Source: Massospora cicadina
Taxonomy: Eukaryota > Entomophthoromycota > Entomophthoromycetes > Entomophthorales > Entomophthoraceae
DNA length: 64,000 nucleotides
Direction of reading: 5' to 3'
Assembly: GCA_022478985.1 (NCBI GenBank)
Contig: JAKSZP010000020.1
Span: forward strand, 124,001 to 188,000
Translations under genes and position numbers: made by a program
Notes under the pieces: generated by a model
The model's input: the letters and a program-made list of their open reading frames with translations, nothing else
Databases searched by the model: none
Told to the model about the DNA's origin: nothing
In this document: positions 47,831-59,723 of the stretch, piece by piece
Layout: each line of letters begins with the position of its first letter
Position numbering within the stretch: the stretch's first letter is position 1

Positions 47831-49669
47831 TTAGTGACTTGCATAATAAAAAGCAGCGTTAATAAGTTTATTACTAGTAATACTCAACTCATGGTTCCAG
47901 GGTTCTTAAATGGTGACCTCAGTGCGGCTTTCAGTCTTGATTTAAGGCATAATAAGTATGGTGTCGACACAAAGAGCTTCATCTTTCATTGTCTTTTCTT
48001 TCTAACAATTTTCACCCTGCCTCTTCCAACTGACGTTTATAGCACTTCTCCTGGATGTGTCAGCGGCCTTTGAAGTAAGAGCAAGTAGGTATTACCTTAT
48101 CTTTGGCCTCAAATGCATGCGCTTCTGGTCTAGTTGGGGATCAAACTGAAGAGGGGCGCTTGTTTAAAGTGACCACAGGGATCTCATTGACAGTTTCTTT
48201 AGTGTCACAAATGCTAGTAAAGGTTTGCTTAAGTTCTATCATATGAGATGAACATTGGGACAAGGTTTGAGTGCAGAAAGAACTGCGATGATAACATCAC
48301 CTAAGAGGATATATTTAGGTTTAACTAGCAGTTGCAAACTAGAATAAAAGTGACTTGAAAAATAAAATGGAGTTTTTCTTTGTTATGGTGAATGGCAATG
48401 AAGGCTTGTTTTTGATTCTAAAGGGTCTGACCAGAGAAAAATCTTTTATTAGAGCAATTTTAACCAGGGCCCAGGTCTAGCATTTATGAAGATAAGGGTT
48501 ATAATCTCAAGAGCTTCCTCACTCAAGTAGGAATGGATGTACTACACCTTTTGGCATCTGTGCCCTCTTCCATAGTACACTCAAAAGCATATAAAAACGT
48601 TTTAATGCTTTTTTATCCTGGAACAAATTATTCTGTGAAGTTAGGTTTGAAAGCTGATCTGACCGGTGTGGAGAGAGAATAAATACCAGTTTTGATAATC
48701 TGGCTAGGGTCAGTGGACACCAACTTAACATATGCTCAGAAGCCTTCTAGTCCATTTTGTCTTTATATCTTCTCTAAGTAATCCTACAACTCATTCCAGC
48801 ATCTATTGGCATGCTGGCGTTGGCCTTATGATCATTTGGTATATCTATCTGAAATCTAATACTCACAGAAAAACTGACGTGCGCATCCAAATTTGTGCAT
48901 TTCTGGTTCATCTATTTGAAACATTCGTCAGTAAATTTCATGGGCTCTTTTGTGTTCTTCATTCTTGAAATTTAGTGCAATTAAGGTGATGCAGGATTGA
49001 TAGGGCTTCCATCAGGTTATACTCAACACCCTCAAGCAATGCTTTCAATCTGTTTCTGAAGAACCTCCACTTTTTTGAGCATTTTTCATGGGGCCAGAAG
49101 CATTTCAGCGGTGAAATTGGTGACCTAGGGGGCCATGGGGGGGCCCTCTAGAGGTTGGTCATCCCTTGCCCTTTGGGACCTCTTAAACCTTCAGGACCTC
49201 TGGGGCCTTTAGGACCCTCCTGGACCCTTGATGACAGAGTCAAATATCGCTGAAGCTGGTATTAAACATTTTCTGTTTAATGCGCAGGCTCATTGTGTGC
49301 AATTAATAACTTGTTAAAATAGAATCTGATCTTTATGTGGGTGAGTGACACTATATGAGACTAGTATCCAGTTGATTATTTCATAACCAAACATATCATT
49401 TCTGCGCAGGTTTCTCCTCAGGACAAGTATGGCAACCTTCCTTTCACCCACGTGAAGGTACTTAATTCTATCCGGACATGGGCTTCCTATCCCTTCAACT
49501 CTTCCTCTAGAGTTGTCAAGTTGTGGATACAAGGAATATTCTCCTTAATTTATTGACTCAGGAGCCCGCGGAGAACTTAACAAGCAATACATAGACAAAT
49601 AAGAAAAATCCTTCAACTTTAATCTCAACTTTAATAAAAATGTATAACAGTATAATACCTATGAGATTT

Positions 49670-49714
49670 GAAAGATTATGCTTTTTTTAGTACTAGATGA
49701 AAGATTCTGCTTTT
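49670..49714 (-). repeat. Micro-insertion 3 with 16-bp duplication
   Basis: GAAAGATTATGCTTTT (49670-49685) and GAAAGATTCTGCTTTT (49699-49714) match at 15 of 16. The 13 bases between read ATCTAGTACTAAA on the minus strand, with further A shared with the duplication. Confidence 0.7.
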
Positions 49715-49757
49715 CTTATTTAAAAATTTGATAAATATATAGGGATTTTGGAGCCTC

Positions 49758-49829
49758 AAAAGAAATGGCAGGAGATTGGTGTATCCACCCTAGGTTGGGG
49801 CCATATAGTGCTAAAAAAAGGAATGTCAG
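49758..49829 (+). repeat. Micro-insertion 4 with 14-bp duplication
   Basis: AAAAGAAATGGCAG (49758-49771) and AAAAGGAATGTCAG (49816-49829) match at 12 of 14. The 44-base insert ends CCTAGGTTGGGGCC, then ATATAGTGCTAAA, a longer version of the same 3' end as the other micro-insertions. Confidence 0.65.
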
Positions 49830-51019
49830 TCATCACCAATGAATTATCCCTTTACAAATTGCACCAACGACAAATGATGCATCTGTTTATCCATCCACCT
49901 TCGTTGGTATCAACTGACAACTAGTTCACAGACTTTATTGAGTTGGATTAGAAGCAGCTTGTCCCAACGCCATCATTAATCCAAGTGGATTAACTTCATA
50001 AAGCTAGCACCCTTATTAGGTAAAAAGACTTTACCCATTTATAAAAGGCCACATTACTTTTAGGCTTACCCACAAAATGGTGTCAACAAACGTTTTTTAA
50101 CGCCCAGCAACAACAATAAAACCTAATCAATTGGCGAAAAACCATTATTGTCTCATACAAGATTATCAAGTGAATGTTGAAATCAATAGTTGACCAACTT
50201 GTTAACTGTCAGGATCCTCCTCAATGGAAAACAGTAATTTAATGGAATTGAATCATGATAGATTAATTAGTATCCGTTAAGGTTTTACACCAAACAATTT
50301 TGTTATAAAATATAACTTCCACATTAATTAAAGTTTTATAACCCTAGTATATAAAGAAAATATTTACTAAACTAATGAATCTGGATTATTTGACATATGA
50401 AATCCTGACATTGATCAACCAGGGCTTCTGCTTGATTCAATCATTGCACAAAGATGGATTACAAAGTTTAGGATTGTGTGTCAACCTCTAAAGCGGCATT
50501 GTGGATGTACTAATGTACCTCAGAAGCCACAACTTGTAGTTTCTGAGTAAGGCAAGTTTCCAAATTCCAGAGATTCCATAGTCCAACAGGGCGGTTTGAC
50601 CTCTTTCATCTTTAATGAGGCTGCGGTTGTCATTGATAGCTTCCCAGTTGCCATGGATGTAAGTAGAGGCGGTCTTGTAAAAATTGACCAGATTTATGAT
50701 TAAGGCTCTGCACTGATCCAAGCTGGTGTAGTATTGATTGATCATGTAATCCCATTGATTGAAGGAGATGATAAAGGGCTGGATGTACAAACTGCCGGAG
50801 ATAGGGTTATTTTCCACCAACCAACTCATTACTAGCTAAGGAAGATGAGCCATAAAATCTTCACACGTAGGAGGGGACAGCAGAAGCTTGCAAATGACTA
50901 GAGAGGGTTTCAGCGGAATAGATCCCATCAAGAAGATGCTGAATGGTATTGGATAGGTTGTTAGTTTGGAGGTAGAACTGAATGTTTTGGCATGAGAAAA
51001 GTTAAACTCAAAGGTAGCC

Positions 51020-51105
51020 TAGAATTATACACTCTCAGGTTGAAGTGGTTATAATCAAATTGTGAAGTATAACCATTGGGTAATGCTCCTCTCCACATTA
51101 GGGTA
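51020..51105 (-). other. tRNA-like leader segment of Ty3-C
   Basis: The minus strand carries GCATTACCCAATGGTTATAC and ATAATTCTAGGCTACC, aligned with Ty3-B's GCATTGCTCGATGGGTTAG and GAATTCTGGGCTAC at the same distance from the primer-binding site. Confidence 0.45.
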
Positions 51106-51174
51106 GGTGAATCATTATTGGAGTTATATTCCATGTTTTGCAATAAACTTTTCACTTATTAGAGATCATAGTGT

Positions 51175-51187
51175 CCTGTAGTGAGCA
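51175..51187 (-). promoter_or_regulatory. Ty3-C primer-binding site
   Basis: CCTGTAGTGAGCAC on the plus strand, the same word as in Ty3-A and Ty3-B; the final CCA-pairing bases are mutated (CAAG). Confidence 0.65.
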
Positions 51188-51193
51188 CAAGAT

Positions 51194-51818
51194 TTTGGGT
51201 TTTTAAAATATAAAATAAATATAAGAACTTGGGATGCTTGAGCAGGAAGAACAGAAGCTTTAAATGGTCTTTGGGATGGCATGACTTATTAAAATGTCTG
51301 GAGAGAGGCAATGGCGTAGCACCTTCACTTTTTCAGGGTCTAGTATATATTCACTATCCTGAGGTTATGATAAAATTATTGTAACTATGTGAAGAAGTAA
51401 AAATAAATGTAAATTAAAGGGAAAATATGATCCTCTTTCTTTTTAAAGTTTTTGTATCTATAGGGCGATTAGGTGTTTTGTGGTATATGAAGCGCTCCAG
51501 TCCTCATTGTTAAAGATCTTTGTTTCTCATCCAGTATAAGGGTCAAACTGCAGCCTCTTAATTTGATCAGATTTGGGATTGGTGGCCTTACATTGTGTGA
51601 GGGCATCTGGATCGCATCTGCTAGCATTGAGAAGGAGTCTCATCTCATGACAATTATTGAATCTTTTTTATTAACTCTTGCCCATTTAAAGGGCAAGGGC
51701 TCCTTTGACAACAATCCATTTGATTAATTTGGGACAACCCAAAAGTAGGACAATAAAATGGTTATTTGGTATGATCTCAAGATAATTTGGGCTATTCTTT
51801 AGTAAGGACGCTGAAAGG
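51194..51818 (-). repeat. 5' LTR of Ty3-C (about 625 bp)
   Basis: Aligned with 42987-43608 along its whole length. Right end approximate because the CCAACA terminus has decayed. Confidence 0.85.
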
Positions 51819-53229
51819 CATACTCTAAAAGTAATCATATATGTAAGTCAACATAATGGTTAGTATTTCAGTTATTGTTATAGGATACAAAGAATTATTA
51901 GCATAGTAACAAGAAGGGTACAGATAAATTACTGAGTATTAACTGCTTTAAAAAGCCATTGAACTAACAAATTAGACAATATACTAACTGATTAGCTTAG
52001 CCATAAACTTAACAGATAAACGAAATTTACACCAGATTTAATATTTTAAGCAATGCATAGCGTCACACAATAGTCATGACATAATACAATTCACATAAAA
52101 GCTCAATAAAAAAGTGGTAAAAGTCATATAACATGTCAAGAAATGTAATTAATTAGAAAGGTCTGGATTAAGTAAGCCTAAAAACGCTGGGGTTTTGCTT
52201 ACTAACAATAATCATAATAGTGAAAAAAACTACTTTTGATAAAAGATAAAACTATCTATATTATCAATGTATTGAGAACTTGTAAAATAATATTATATAC
52301 CATGTATAGGCTTTTGATTAGAACATAATTTGCCATCCCAAGTCTGTATGGGATCAGACCAATTAATTTTTTACTCTGGTCTATACCTTAAGAATCATTT
52401 GATTTTTATACGTTTTTTCAGATTTGATAACATTGGTTAAGAACCTTTCTATAAACTTATATATGGGTGACATTGTTTAGATGGCTCTGTGCTATAGATT
52501 CTGATTAAAATCTCACTCCTTGAGTCAGTATGATGCTCCATCGATATTGGAAGTAATATGATTTTAACTTAAAGTGAATAACTTATTAAAAGATTTCAAA
52601 TAATATTATTGAAATTTAATCAGACATATTCAGTGAGAATTATTCATCACTACACAAATTACTATTTACAATTCTAGAATACATGATTTAATCCACTCAC
52701 TTTGTTCTACTTTCTAAATGTAATATTTCTGTGCAATATGTAGTATATATCTGGTAACATGCCAAGCCATAAAATTAACATTTTAACTTATTCAACTTGG
52801 TATGAGCAATTTTTCTAGAATTATATTTAGTTTGAGGCATTACTCATGTTAAAACAAAGCCTTAAAGAGCATTTTTTAGCATTGAGTGGTTCCCAAAATT
52901 AATCTCTTTTGGATTATTTTGGCATCAAACCATCATCTAAGAGCATGATTCTAGTGGTATAAGACAAAATCATTTATAGTCTTATTTTTATGCTACCTGA
53001 AATTTCTCTGTGGTAGTCTTTCTGTTAATCACTTTTTAAAACAATCTCAGTCTTTTTATTTGCCCCACATGAGAGACGTTTTTAAAAAAAAGCAAAAATG
53101 ACAGGAAATCCCTTAAAAGTACTCCCTGACTCAATTAGACAAGCCAGAAACCTCTAAAGCATAGTTGATCAGTTATTATCCTCCATGTCAATCAGAGTCA
53201 TCCGCTCTCAGGCAACAGCTATAAAAACA
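51819..53229. other. AT-rich stretch, no supported feature
   Basis: About 1.4 kb with no ORF, motif or paired repeat recognised. Confidence 0.4.
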
Positions 53230-53243
53230 TTCATCTCTGTATT

Positions 53244-55100
53244 ATGGCAACTCCGCCAAACGTCAGCTCACCAAATTGTGTCTTTGGAACATGCACACCC
53301 ACCAGATCAGTGCGCACTACATCCCATAAGCCTGTTGGGTCCCCTCCTTTTATGGTGAACTTCACAAAGGAAGTTTTAATCGCATCAGATCAATTAGACG
53401 CACCTCACCTCTTTCAAGTAACATCCTCACCAGTTGAGTTAATTTTAGCACCCTACTGTCACTAGTTGAATTTCTGGATCCCATCATGAGAGGTGTTTAT
53501 CAACGTTCTAGTAATAAAACATCACCCATAATGTTGGATCAGCTGACCAATCTGGTTCACAGATCACTAAATTTTGTCATTTTGATTTTCTCAACGAGGA
53601 AAATATTAAATTAGAACTCAGTGCTATGCATCATTCCAATCTTATATTTCCCATCTATACTCCTTAAACGGCACTTCATAAGCTGGCTCTACTCTAAGGC
53701 TAAAAATGTCCAATATTTCAATCAGTTGGAGAGTTTATCATATAAAATCATACCCAAAAGTCATATCACAATTGGAAGCACAAACTTGGTATGGTATTAA
53801 TTAGTGGCCTCCTAATTGGCTGAAATCAATACTAATCTAAATGACTCAAACTAAACTGGCGAATTTCAGGAACTGCCCCGCGCCAGGCATCATCAACAAA
53901 CACTAAATTGCGCCAGCATATATGTAACCACACAAACTTTCCCTCACCACATACTCAAATTTTACCTGCACTTTTAGCTCAAAGCAATCATGAGAGCACC
54001 AAGGGTGCCACTGAGTCATAGAAAAACCCTTGCACCAGTGAAATTTAGTGCTGATCCTCTTGAAGTTAAAATTTTTAAAAATTTAAGAAGAAATGGGCAG
54101 AAATAAGAGAGCAAAAAGCTCTAACACACTCAACCCTCAATTATGAAATATGCCTTTACTTGGGACATAGTCTTGTTTTATATTATACAGAAGACAACTT
54201 CTCATATTTTAAAGTAAATGCAGAGAATCGCCTAACTAACACCATCATCCATGAATTAGTGGAGGGACGCTAAATTGGTGTAAAATTCACTGAAACTACC
54301 CGTGCTGAATTTGGTACCACCCATCAGGCTGTTATTCTGAGTGGATCACTTCAGATCTCCCGCACATGTTCTCAACTTGAGAAACTCTCACAAGTTACAT
54401 TTTTTAACCTCCTATATACTATTTATCCTAAATGCTTTAAGCTAGTTCACTATCGTGGCTTAATGTAATTTGGGTTTGTACTCAAAAGAGACTTTAGTGT
54501 CCACACTTACTATTATCCCACTTAATGAGCCCACTTATTAAGGGCATCATTTATCCTTACCCCTACTATGACCCGCAAAATAATGGTAATCCCTAATGTG
54601 ACAGTAGTTTGGATCTCCTCAGAGATCTTCTTTGTTGACACAAACCAAGAGAGCCCTCATTGTTCATGGTGTAACAACCTTGGATATCTGTATAATGGAT
54701 GTACGGTTAAAAAGCAATCCCACTCAGCCAACACCCAGTGGCTTAATCCAGGCAAACGTGTTCATACGTGGCTGCAGCTTCAATTTTCAAAGCTCACACA
54801 ATGTATTTTAATTCAGGATCTTGCCCTCAAAGCCCTTCGTTGTGCAGTTGAAACTGCAGTTCTAACAGTCTATTCACACATTCTTAGGACTCAAGAACCT
54901 CTCCCAATGAGAACGCCCTTCATTCTTCCAGACTCAATATCCTCTCCTGCCAAGCATAAAGCATCCCCACAAGGAGACTATCGTCAGCCACCTCCACTCA
55001 GCGCTCAAAAGCACCACCATCATTCTCCACTAGATCTCTCCTGCTCCAAAAAGGAGCTTCTAATGAAGCTCAGAAAACCGACAATGACTGGCAACTTATA
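53244..55100 (+). pseudogene. LINE B ORF1, decayed
   Basis: The opening ORF (53244-53465) is Pro/Ser/Thr-rich. The later frame (54568-55101) includes CSWCNNLGYLYNGC at 54660-54703, a Cys-x2-Cys-x4-(Tyr for His)-x4-Cys knuckle. Its position about 0.9 kb before the endonuclease matches LINE A1. Between the two ORFs the frame is broken repeatedly. Confidence 0.6.
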
Positions 55101-55489
55101 GACTGTGGTAGACATAAAAGCTCATAGAGCCCTACTTCCCCTACTCCCCACATCTAGCAAAGCTCCTTTGCAGTGTTGGAGAATGAGAGAATGAACTCAG
55201 AATTATCCAGTGGGGTTACTGCCGACGTCACTGATAAGCAACCTCAGAAACCTCCTTTGCAACGTATCTGAGGCAGCACCCTTGAATGGTTCTCCAGATT
55301 TTCCGCCCCATCCCCAGACACCCTTCAACCACTAGGGCACTCCAATTGGCTAGGTAAAAAGAATAGATAGGCTAAGGAAGTTATAAATAGCAGGCTTTCA
55401 GCTGCAGGTTTAATCGCTGTCAACCCCTCAGGATGCGGAGGGGATCAGCTATGAGTCCCTGCGGAAGAACCCTGACCCTTCAATCCATA

Positions 55490-58400
55490 AACTCAAAATA
55501 GTTTGCGGGATATTAATTGGTGAGCCCACCCCTATGCGACTTCAGATCAGTGAAGATTGACATTATTGAATTCCAGGAGCCTCACCTTCACCCCAATGGA
55601 TACAAAGCAAGGCATTGATCAGTTTTTATGCAACTCCTACTAGACAGAACATGCCGCCCTTACTATTCTGAATCCTTAATACAAAACCCACACCTTCTCA
55701 CAATACCTAGGTGGTTGTTTTATACTGGCCAAGCTCACAAAGCCTGAATTCTCCTTCATTTATCACCAGTATATACCTGCCTCAAGAAGGGACTGACCAG
55801 AACCGACCTCTGGAGAAGATAATCCGCCTGAATCGCTCGCATATTACAATCCTAATAGGAGATTTCAACACTAGCATAAGCCGCGGTTGTGACTTTTATC
55901 ATACTGAAACAAAATGAACGCCCTAGATCGAAGTAGATGTCAGAACTTCCTTCGCACTATTGGCAACACAGATTAATTGACACCCTCTGCATCTGGCCTT
56001 AGTTGTATGACCAGGATTTAAAAATAATGTGGAATTCCAGTCAGCATTGCGCATTGACTTGGCTCTGATAGGATCACTTCTGAATGATTGTGTATCATCT
56101 ACAAAGTCCCACAACAATCATCTAAGTGATCACAGATCACCCTCTGTTATCCTTACCACCACAATCAGACTATCGTGCAGGCTCAGGCCAAGGGTTGCCT
56201 CAGATCACTTAAAATTCCCTTTGGTAAGGAGAAGTTGACCTGAACCATATGTGACAATAAATCCTCCCCACCACCCCACATGAGCAACCTCAGCGCGAGT
56301 TAGGCAGCAACAAAGGCGGAAATTAACCAGATGGCTTTGGTCAGTGCCAAAGCCCAGATGCCTTTGGCTCTCTTAAGAGTCATGAGAGCTGAAGCTAGAA
56401 TTAGGCACCTGGAAGAGAACTTAAAACCTTCTTCCTTTCCCAGTTGGCTGAATGACTAGTAAGACACTCAAGAAGCCCTTCACTTAAACTTTGCACTTCA
56501 GTAAAAGAAGGCAGCCAACTATAAATCTTACCGCTATTATGCCCAGTAAAGACACACTACCTGCCTCATCTTTAAGATCTAAGTATCCAGATCACAGCAC
56601 AGGAGGTCACAGAACTGAAGATTTGCACCAGTACTTTAATGGAAAAATAAGCAATTCCACAGAAACTTCACTGCTTCTAAATAACCTGTTACATGCTGAA
56701 CATCTTGATCCGCAAGATATTAAGCCTTCCTATGGTGTACCTCAGCGCTTACCACTGACTCCCAAGTAATCAAAGCTCTTCTGGACCATATCACCTGTCT
56801 GGAGGCTATTAATTTTTCCTTAGATCTCCGCGGCTTAAAGACCCTGTCCCTGGCAGCATTCATTTTTGAAATATACCTTCTTGAACCTGCGGTGACCTCT
56901 AAAATCCTCTGTGACATGATCACCTAACTTCTGGTTCAAGACAAGGTCCTTCCTGATTCTAAGGGATAAAATCTCAACCCTTATTCATAAGAATTTAGAC
57001 CGTAGTTACCTGGACAACTGACGCCCTATAAACTGATTAACGAAGATTACAAGTTATTCACAAAGCTTATGATCAACCGTATAACTTTATGGGTGTCAAC
57101 CCACTTGAACTCCTAACGTAGCTTTACTCCAAGGAGGTCACTATAGGATAACTATAGTGACTCCACACGACTTCAGTTACTAACACACACAGTGAGATTG
57201 TTTTTGTGGTTATTATGGATATAGAGAAGGCTTGTGAACGAGTTTCCTGTAATTACATAGACGCTTCCTTAGCCCGCTCCCACCTTCCCTATAAAGCAAG
57301 ACATTGGATCTCCGCGCTCTATGACCAATTCTATACCAGGTCCTTGCACCAAAAGGAGTCACAATTGTAGTTATGTTAAGTGGGGTGTCTTCCAAGGTGA
57401 TCCTCTTTGCCTCATCCTTTTAATATCACTCTTGATCCTCTTTTGGCCGCTTTGCAGTAGTAGCTGATTCAGGAATAAAGTATCAGGTAAGGCCCCTACC
57501 CGCACTATGACACTTAAGGGATGACACTGCTATCAATTTTAGTTGCCAGAAGGCACTTCCCTTGCTGCTGTGATTCTTTAGAGAAACACCAAGGCGTACT
57601 AACGCCAAGTTCAATACCTCCAAAACAACGGTAGTACAAATTGGATCACCCACATTCCCCCCACCATTTGGTCTGGAACCTACGAATGGAACCTTCTATC
57701 ATCTGGGGGTCTAAAAAAGCTCACAAGGAGTTGCAATAAGTGTCATTGATGAAATGATCCTGTAGCGGTTAACTCCAGAGTTTCCAGATGGAACAGACGA
57801 AATATAGCTTTCAAGTTCAGGACCTAAAAGCCAATGTGTTGCTCCTGATTAAAGTTTGATTTCTCGCAAATGTCTGCTCATTCTCAATTTATTCTATATG
57901 CGGCTCACCTTTATTCTGCACTCTTGGATTGGGGCTCCAACCACCCATCCATGGCACTGTCAACAATAGCCTGACCCCACAATAAAGGGGGCTAGGGCTT
58001 CTTAACTCCCATTCACATGGCATCTCCATTTATCTGAAGCTCCTTCAACTAACTATAAAACTGTGATGCGACTCCCATGACCTAGTGGGCGCCCGCCCTC
58101 CGCCAATCTGCATCAGCATCTCTGTGCCTTCCTAAAGCGTCTATGACCTCTTTAGGGAGTGGCTCTCTAATCACCCAGGCCATCGCCTGAAATACTCCTT
58201 TTAAATATTGGAACCAAGCTTTCCTTGTCCTGAAACAGGTGGGCGCATGGGTATACCACGCCTTCTCATACATTAGAGATGGCCAGGCATTAATTCCCAT
58301 CGTTTTTTGATAGTACGCAGTGTCAGGTAGTCATATCTTGCTTTAACTCCATAATAGACCTCCAATCTTCCCACGCCTCATTGAACTTCTCCCTAAATGA

Positions 58401-58980
58401 GCATAGATCTCCAGAGGCTCAGGAAGTATGTTTACCTACCCAATACTTTCTGTAAAGGTGTCTAACACCCTTAGTGGACACACCATTGTTCAACCAGGAC
58501 AGGGTTTCGGTCTCTACCTTTCTACACTACAACTGACCTTGTTGTTTAAAGTCTATTGACTCCCATCCCAATCTTTTTTTAAATGGCCAAGGGTCACCAC
58601 GTTACGGCTAAAGGCCTGAGCACTCCTCCAAGCCCTTCCAGGGCCCAAAATTTTGTTTAAAAATTTACTTTAGGAAGACCCTACCTTGATGCCACTGAAC
58701 CCTTCAAGCCCTTACTTATATGCCACTTTGATATGGACAATCAACTATATTTTCCTTCAGGCAGCTTTTAACTCATAGGTATGAACCCTACAGCACATGA
58801 ATGACCACTTCCAGGTACACTTTTTGATGACCATAAAAGTCTCAACTATTTCGCCAACCCCATTCGCTCAGTCTCTAATGCAACAAAGCTCAAGTGCACC
58901 AACTACTATCCTTTTCTTGACGTGTCCTCCTTCTCTTTCAAACTTTCCTGCTTTCAGGAGCACAGGTGTAATTTTATAAA
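55490..58980 (+). pseudogene. LINE B ORF2: endonuclease and reverse transcriptase
   Basis: Endonuclease words: IDIIEFQEPHLHPNG (55558-55602) with the catalytic Glu, ITILIGDFNTSI (55846-55880), RIDLALIGSLL (56050-56082) and HLSDHRSPSVIL (56116-56152). Reverse transcriptase: VVIMDIEKACERVS (57208-57250), the counterpart of LDQQKAYDRVN; FQGDPL (57391-57408); a decayed catalytic box near 57515 (RDDTAINF). The C-terminal word LIWTINYIFLQAAF (58720-58770) followed by HMNDHFQVHF parallels AMWTIHTIVLDAI and HLVDHFQAWM in family A. Multiple stops. Confidence 0.75.
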
Positions 58981-59000
58981 AACATCAATTAGTCCCCCCT

Positions 59001-59723
59001 CAGATTAGAGCCATCTAGCCTAAAAAGTAAGTTAACTAAGGTAGTTTAGAGTCAACCACAGGGAATAAAAGATTTTATTTTCAGATGTTCTTAAGGCGAT
59101 GATCCTTTATCTCATCGCGCAAATGAATCCCAACTAAAACCATAATCAAAATTTGGAAAATTTCCAGGCTTTAAACGGTTCAGTTGAAGATGATATTGTT
59201 GAGAGATAGCTATAAGTCAGTTGGGAGAAAAAATGTGAAACACAAGGCCTAACCTCCACTCCTTTGACAAGAAGATGTACTTCAAATCATGGATGAAGAA
59301 AGTAAAATTTTACTTGAATAAAAGTTTGTTTTAGGCTAACTCCAAGATAAACATTATACGCTACAATAGCAGTGAGGCAGTTGATGTGAAAAATATTGTT
59401 AATTATATAAACTTTTATTTATTCATTTTAACAAGATTATAATTTAAAGATATGGGATGTTGAAAAATTAACCAGATGGATTCCTCCAATGATTAATCGT
59501 TGTTTGGGATGAAATAGGACAATCTCAGAGGAATGGCTTATCAGCTATATTTTGGTTGTTTGATGATTGCTGGTTAAGTTTCTCTCCAATTGGGTTGAGC
59601 CAAAATTAGTATTCCACCGAGTTAAAAGTTAGATTCAATTGGAGCCAATTGGTGGCCCCAAAGTAGTTTAAGGATCACTGGCAAATAATAGCCAAGGATA
59701 ATCCAATTAGTTAATTTAGTATA
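59001..59723. other. AT-rich stretch, no supported feature
   Basis: Separates LINE B from the family F LTR. No motif recognised. Confidence 0.4.

Larger units (their letters stand above)
49330..50450. other. Extra sequence inserted within Ty3-C Gag
   Basis: Ty3-B has about 150 bp between the ISCYLE word and the Gly-X-Y run; Ty3-C has about 1.3 kb. The additional DNA contains two micro-insertions (49670-49714 and 49758-49829), but otherwise no motif that I can name and no clear duplication at its edges. Confidence 0.5.
48060..50835 (-). pseudogene. Ty3-C Gag with collagen-like stretch, interrupted
   Basis: The N-terminal piece (50829-50488) encodes ALIINLVNFYKTAS, IHGNWEAINDNRSLI and GISGIW, aligning with Ty3-B's THIINLYDAAS, VHDNFEAI and GISCYLE. 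The continuation is displaced about 1.1 kb to 49290-49180. There QLQRYLTLSSRVQ is followed by GPKGPRGPEGLRGPKGQG, a clean run of six Gly-X-Y triplets. A capsid-like stretch (48731-48519) and a decayed knuckle (about 48110-48060: CSYFKGR, stop, HIQEKC, Cys2 to Phe) complete it. Stops are frequent. Confidence 0.68.
42987..51818 (-). mobile_element. Ty3/gypsy-type element Ty3-C (8.8 kb, with nested insertions)
   Basis: Minus-strand relative of Ty3-A and Ty3-B: two about 620-bp LTRs, polypurine tract, integrase, RNase H, reverse transcriptase, protease, Gag with collagen-like run, tRNA-like leader and the same primer-binding site. It is about 2.3 kb longer than Ty3-B, because of longer LTRs (about 0.4 kb in total), a solo LTR at 43679-44417 and extra sequence inside Gag (about 49330-50450). 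More decayed than Ty3-B. No target duplication identified. Confidence 0.87.
53230..59000 (+). mobile_element. LINE B, diverged and decayed (about 5.8 kb)
   Basis: Plus-strand LINE with the same architecture as family A: ORF1 with knuckle, APE-type endonuclease, reverse transcriptase and C-terminal region. Protein words match only loosely, so it is a distinct family. Length agrees with a nearly full-length copy. Ends approximate; no target duplication found. Confidence 0.75.

Noticed and set aside
49683..49818. MITE with terminal inverted repeats (TTTTTTTAGTACTAGATG ... CATATAGTGCTAAAAAAA)
   Set aside because: Each end is separately flanked by its own direct duplication, so two oppositely oriented micro-insertions explain it better.
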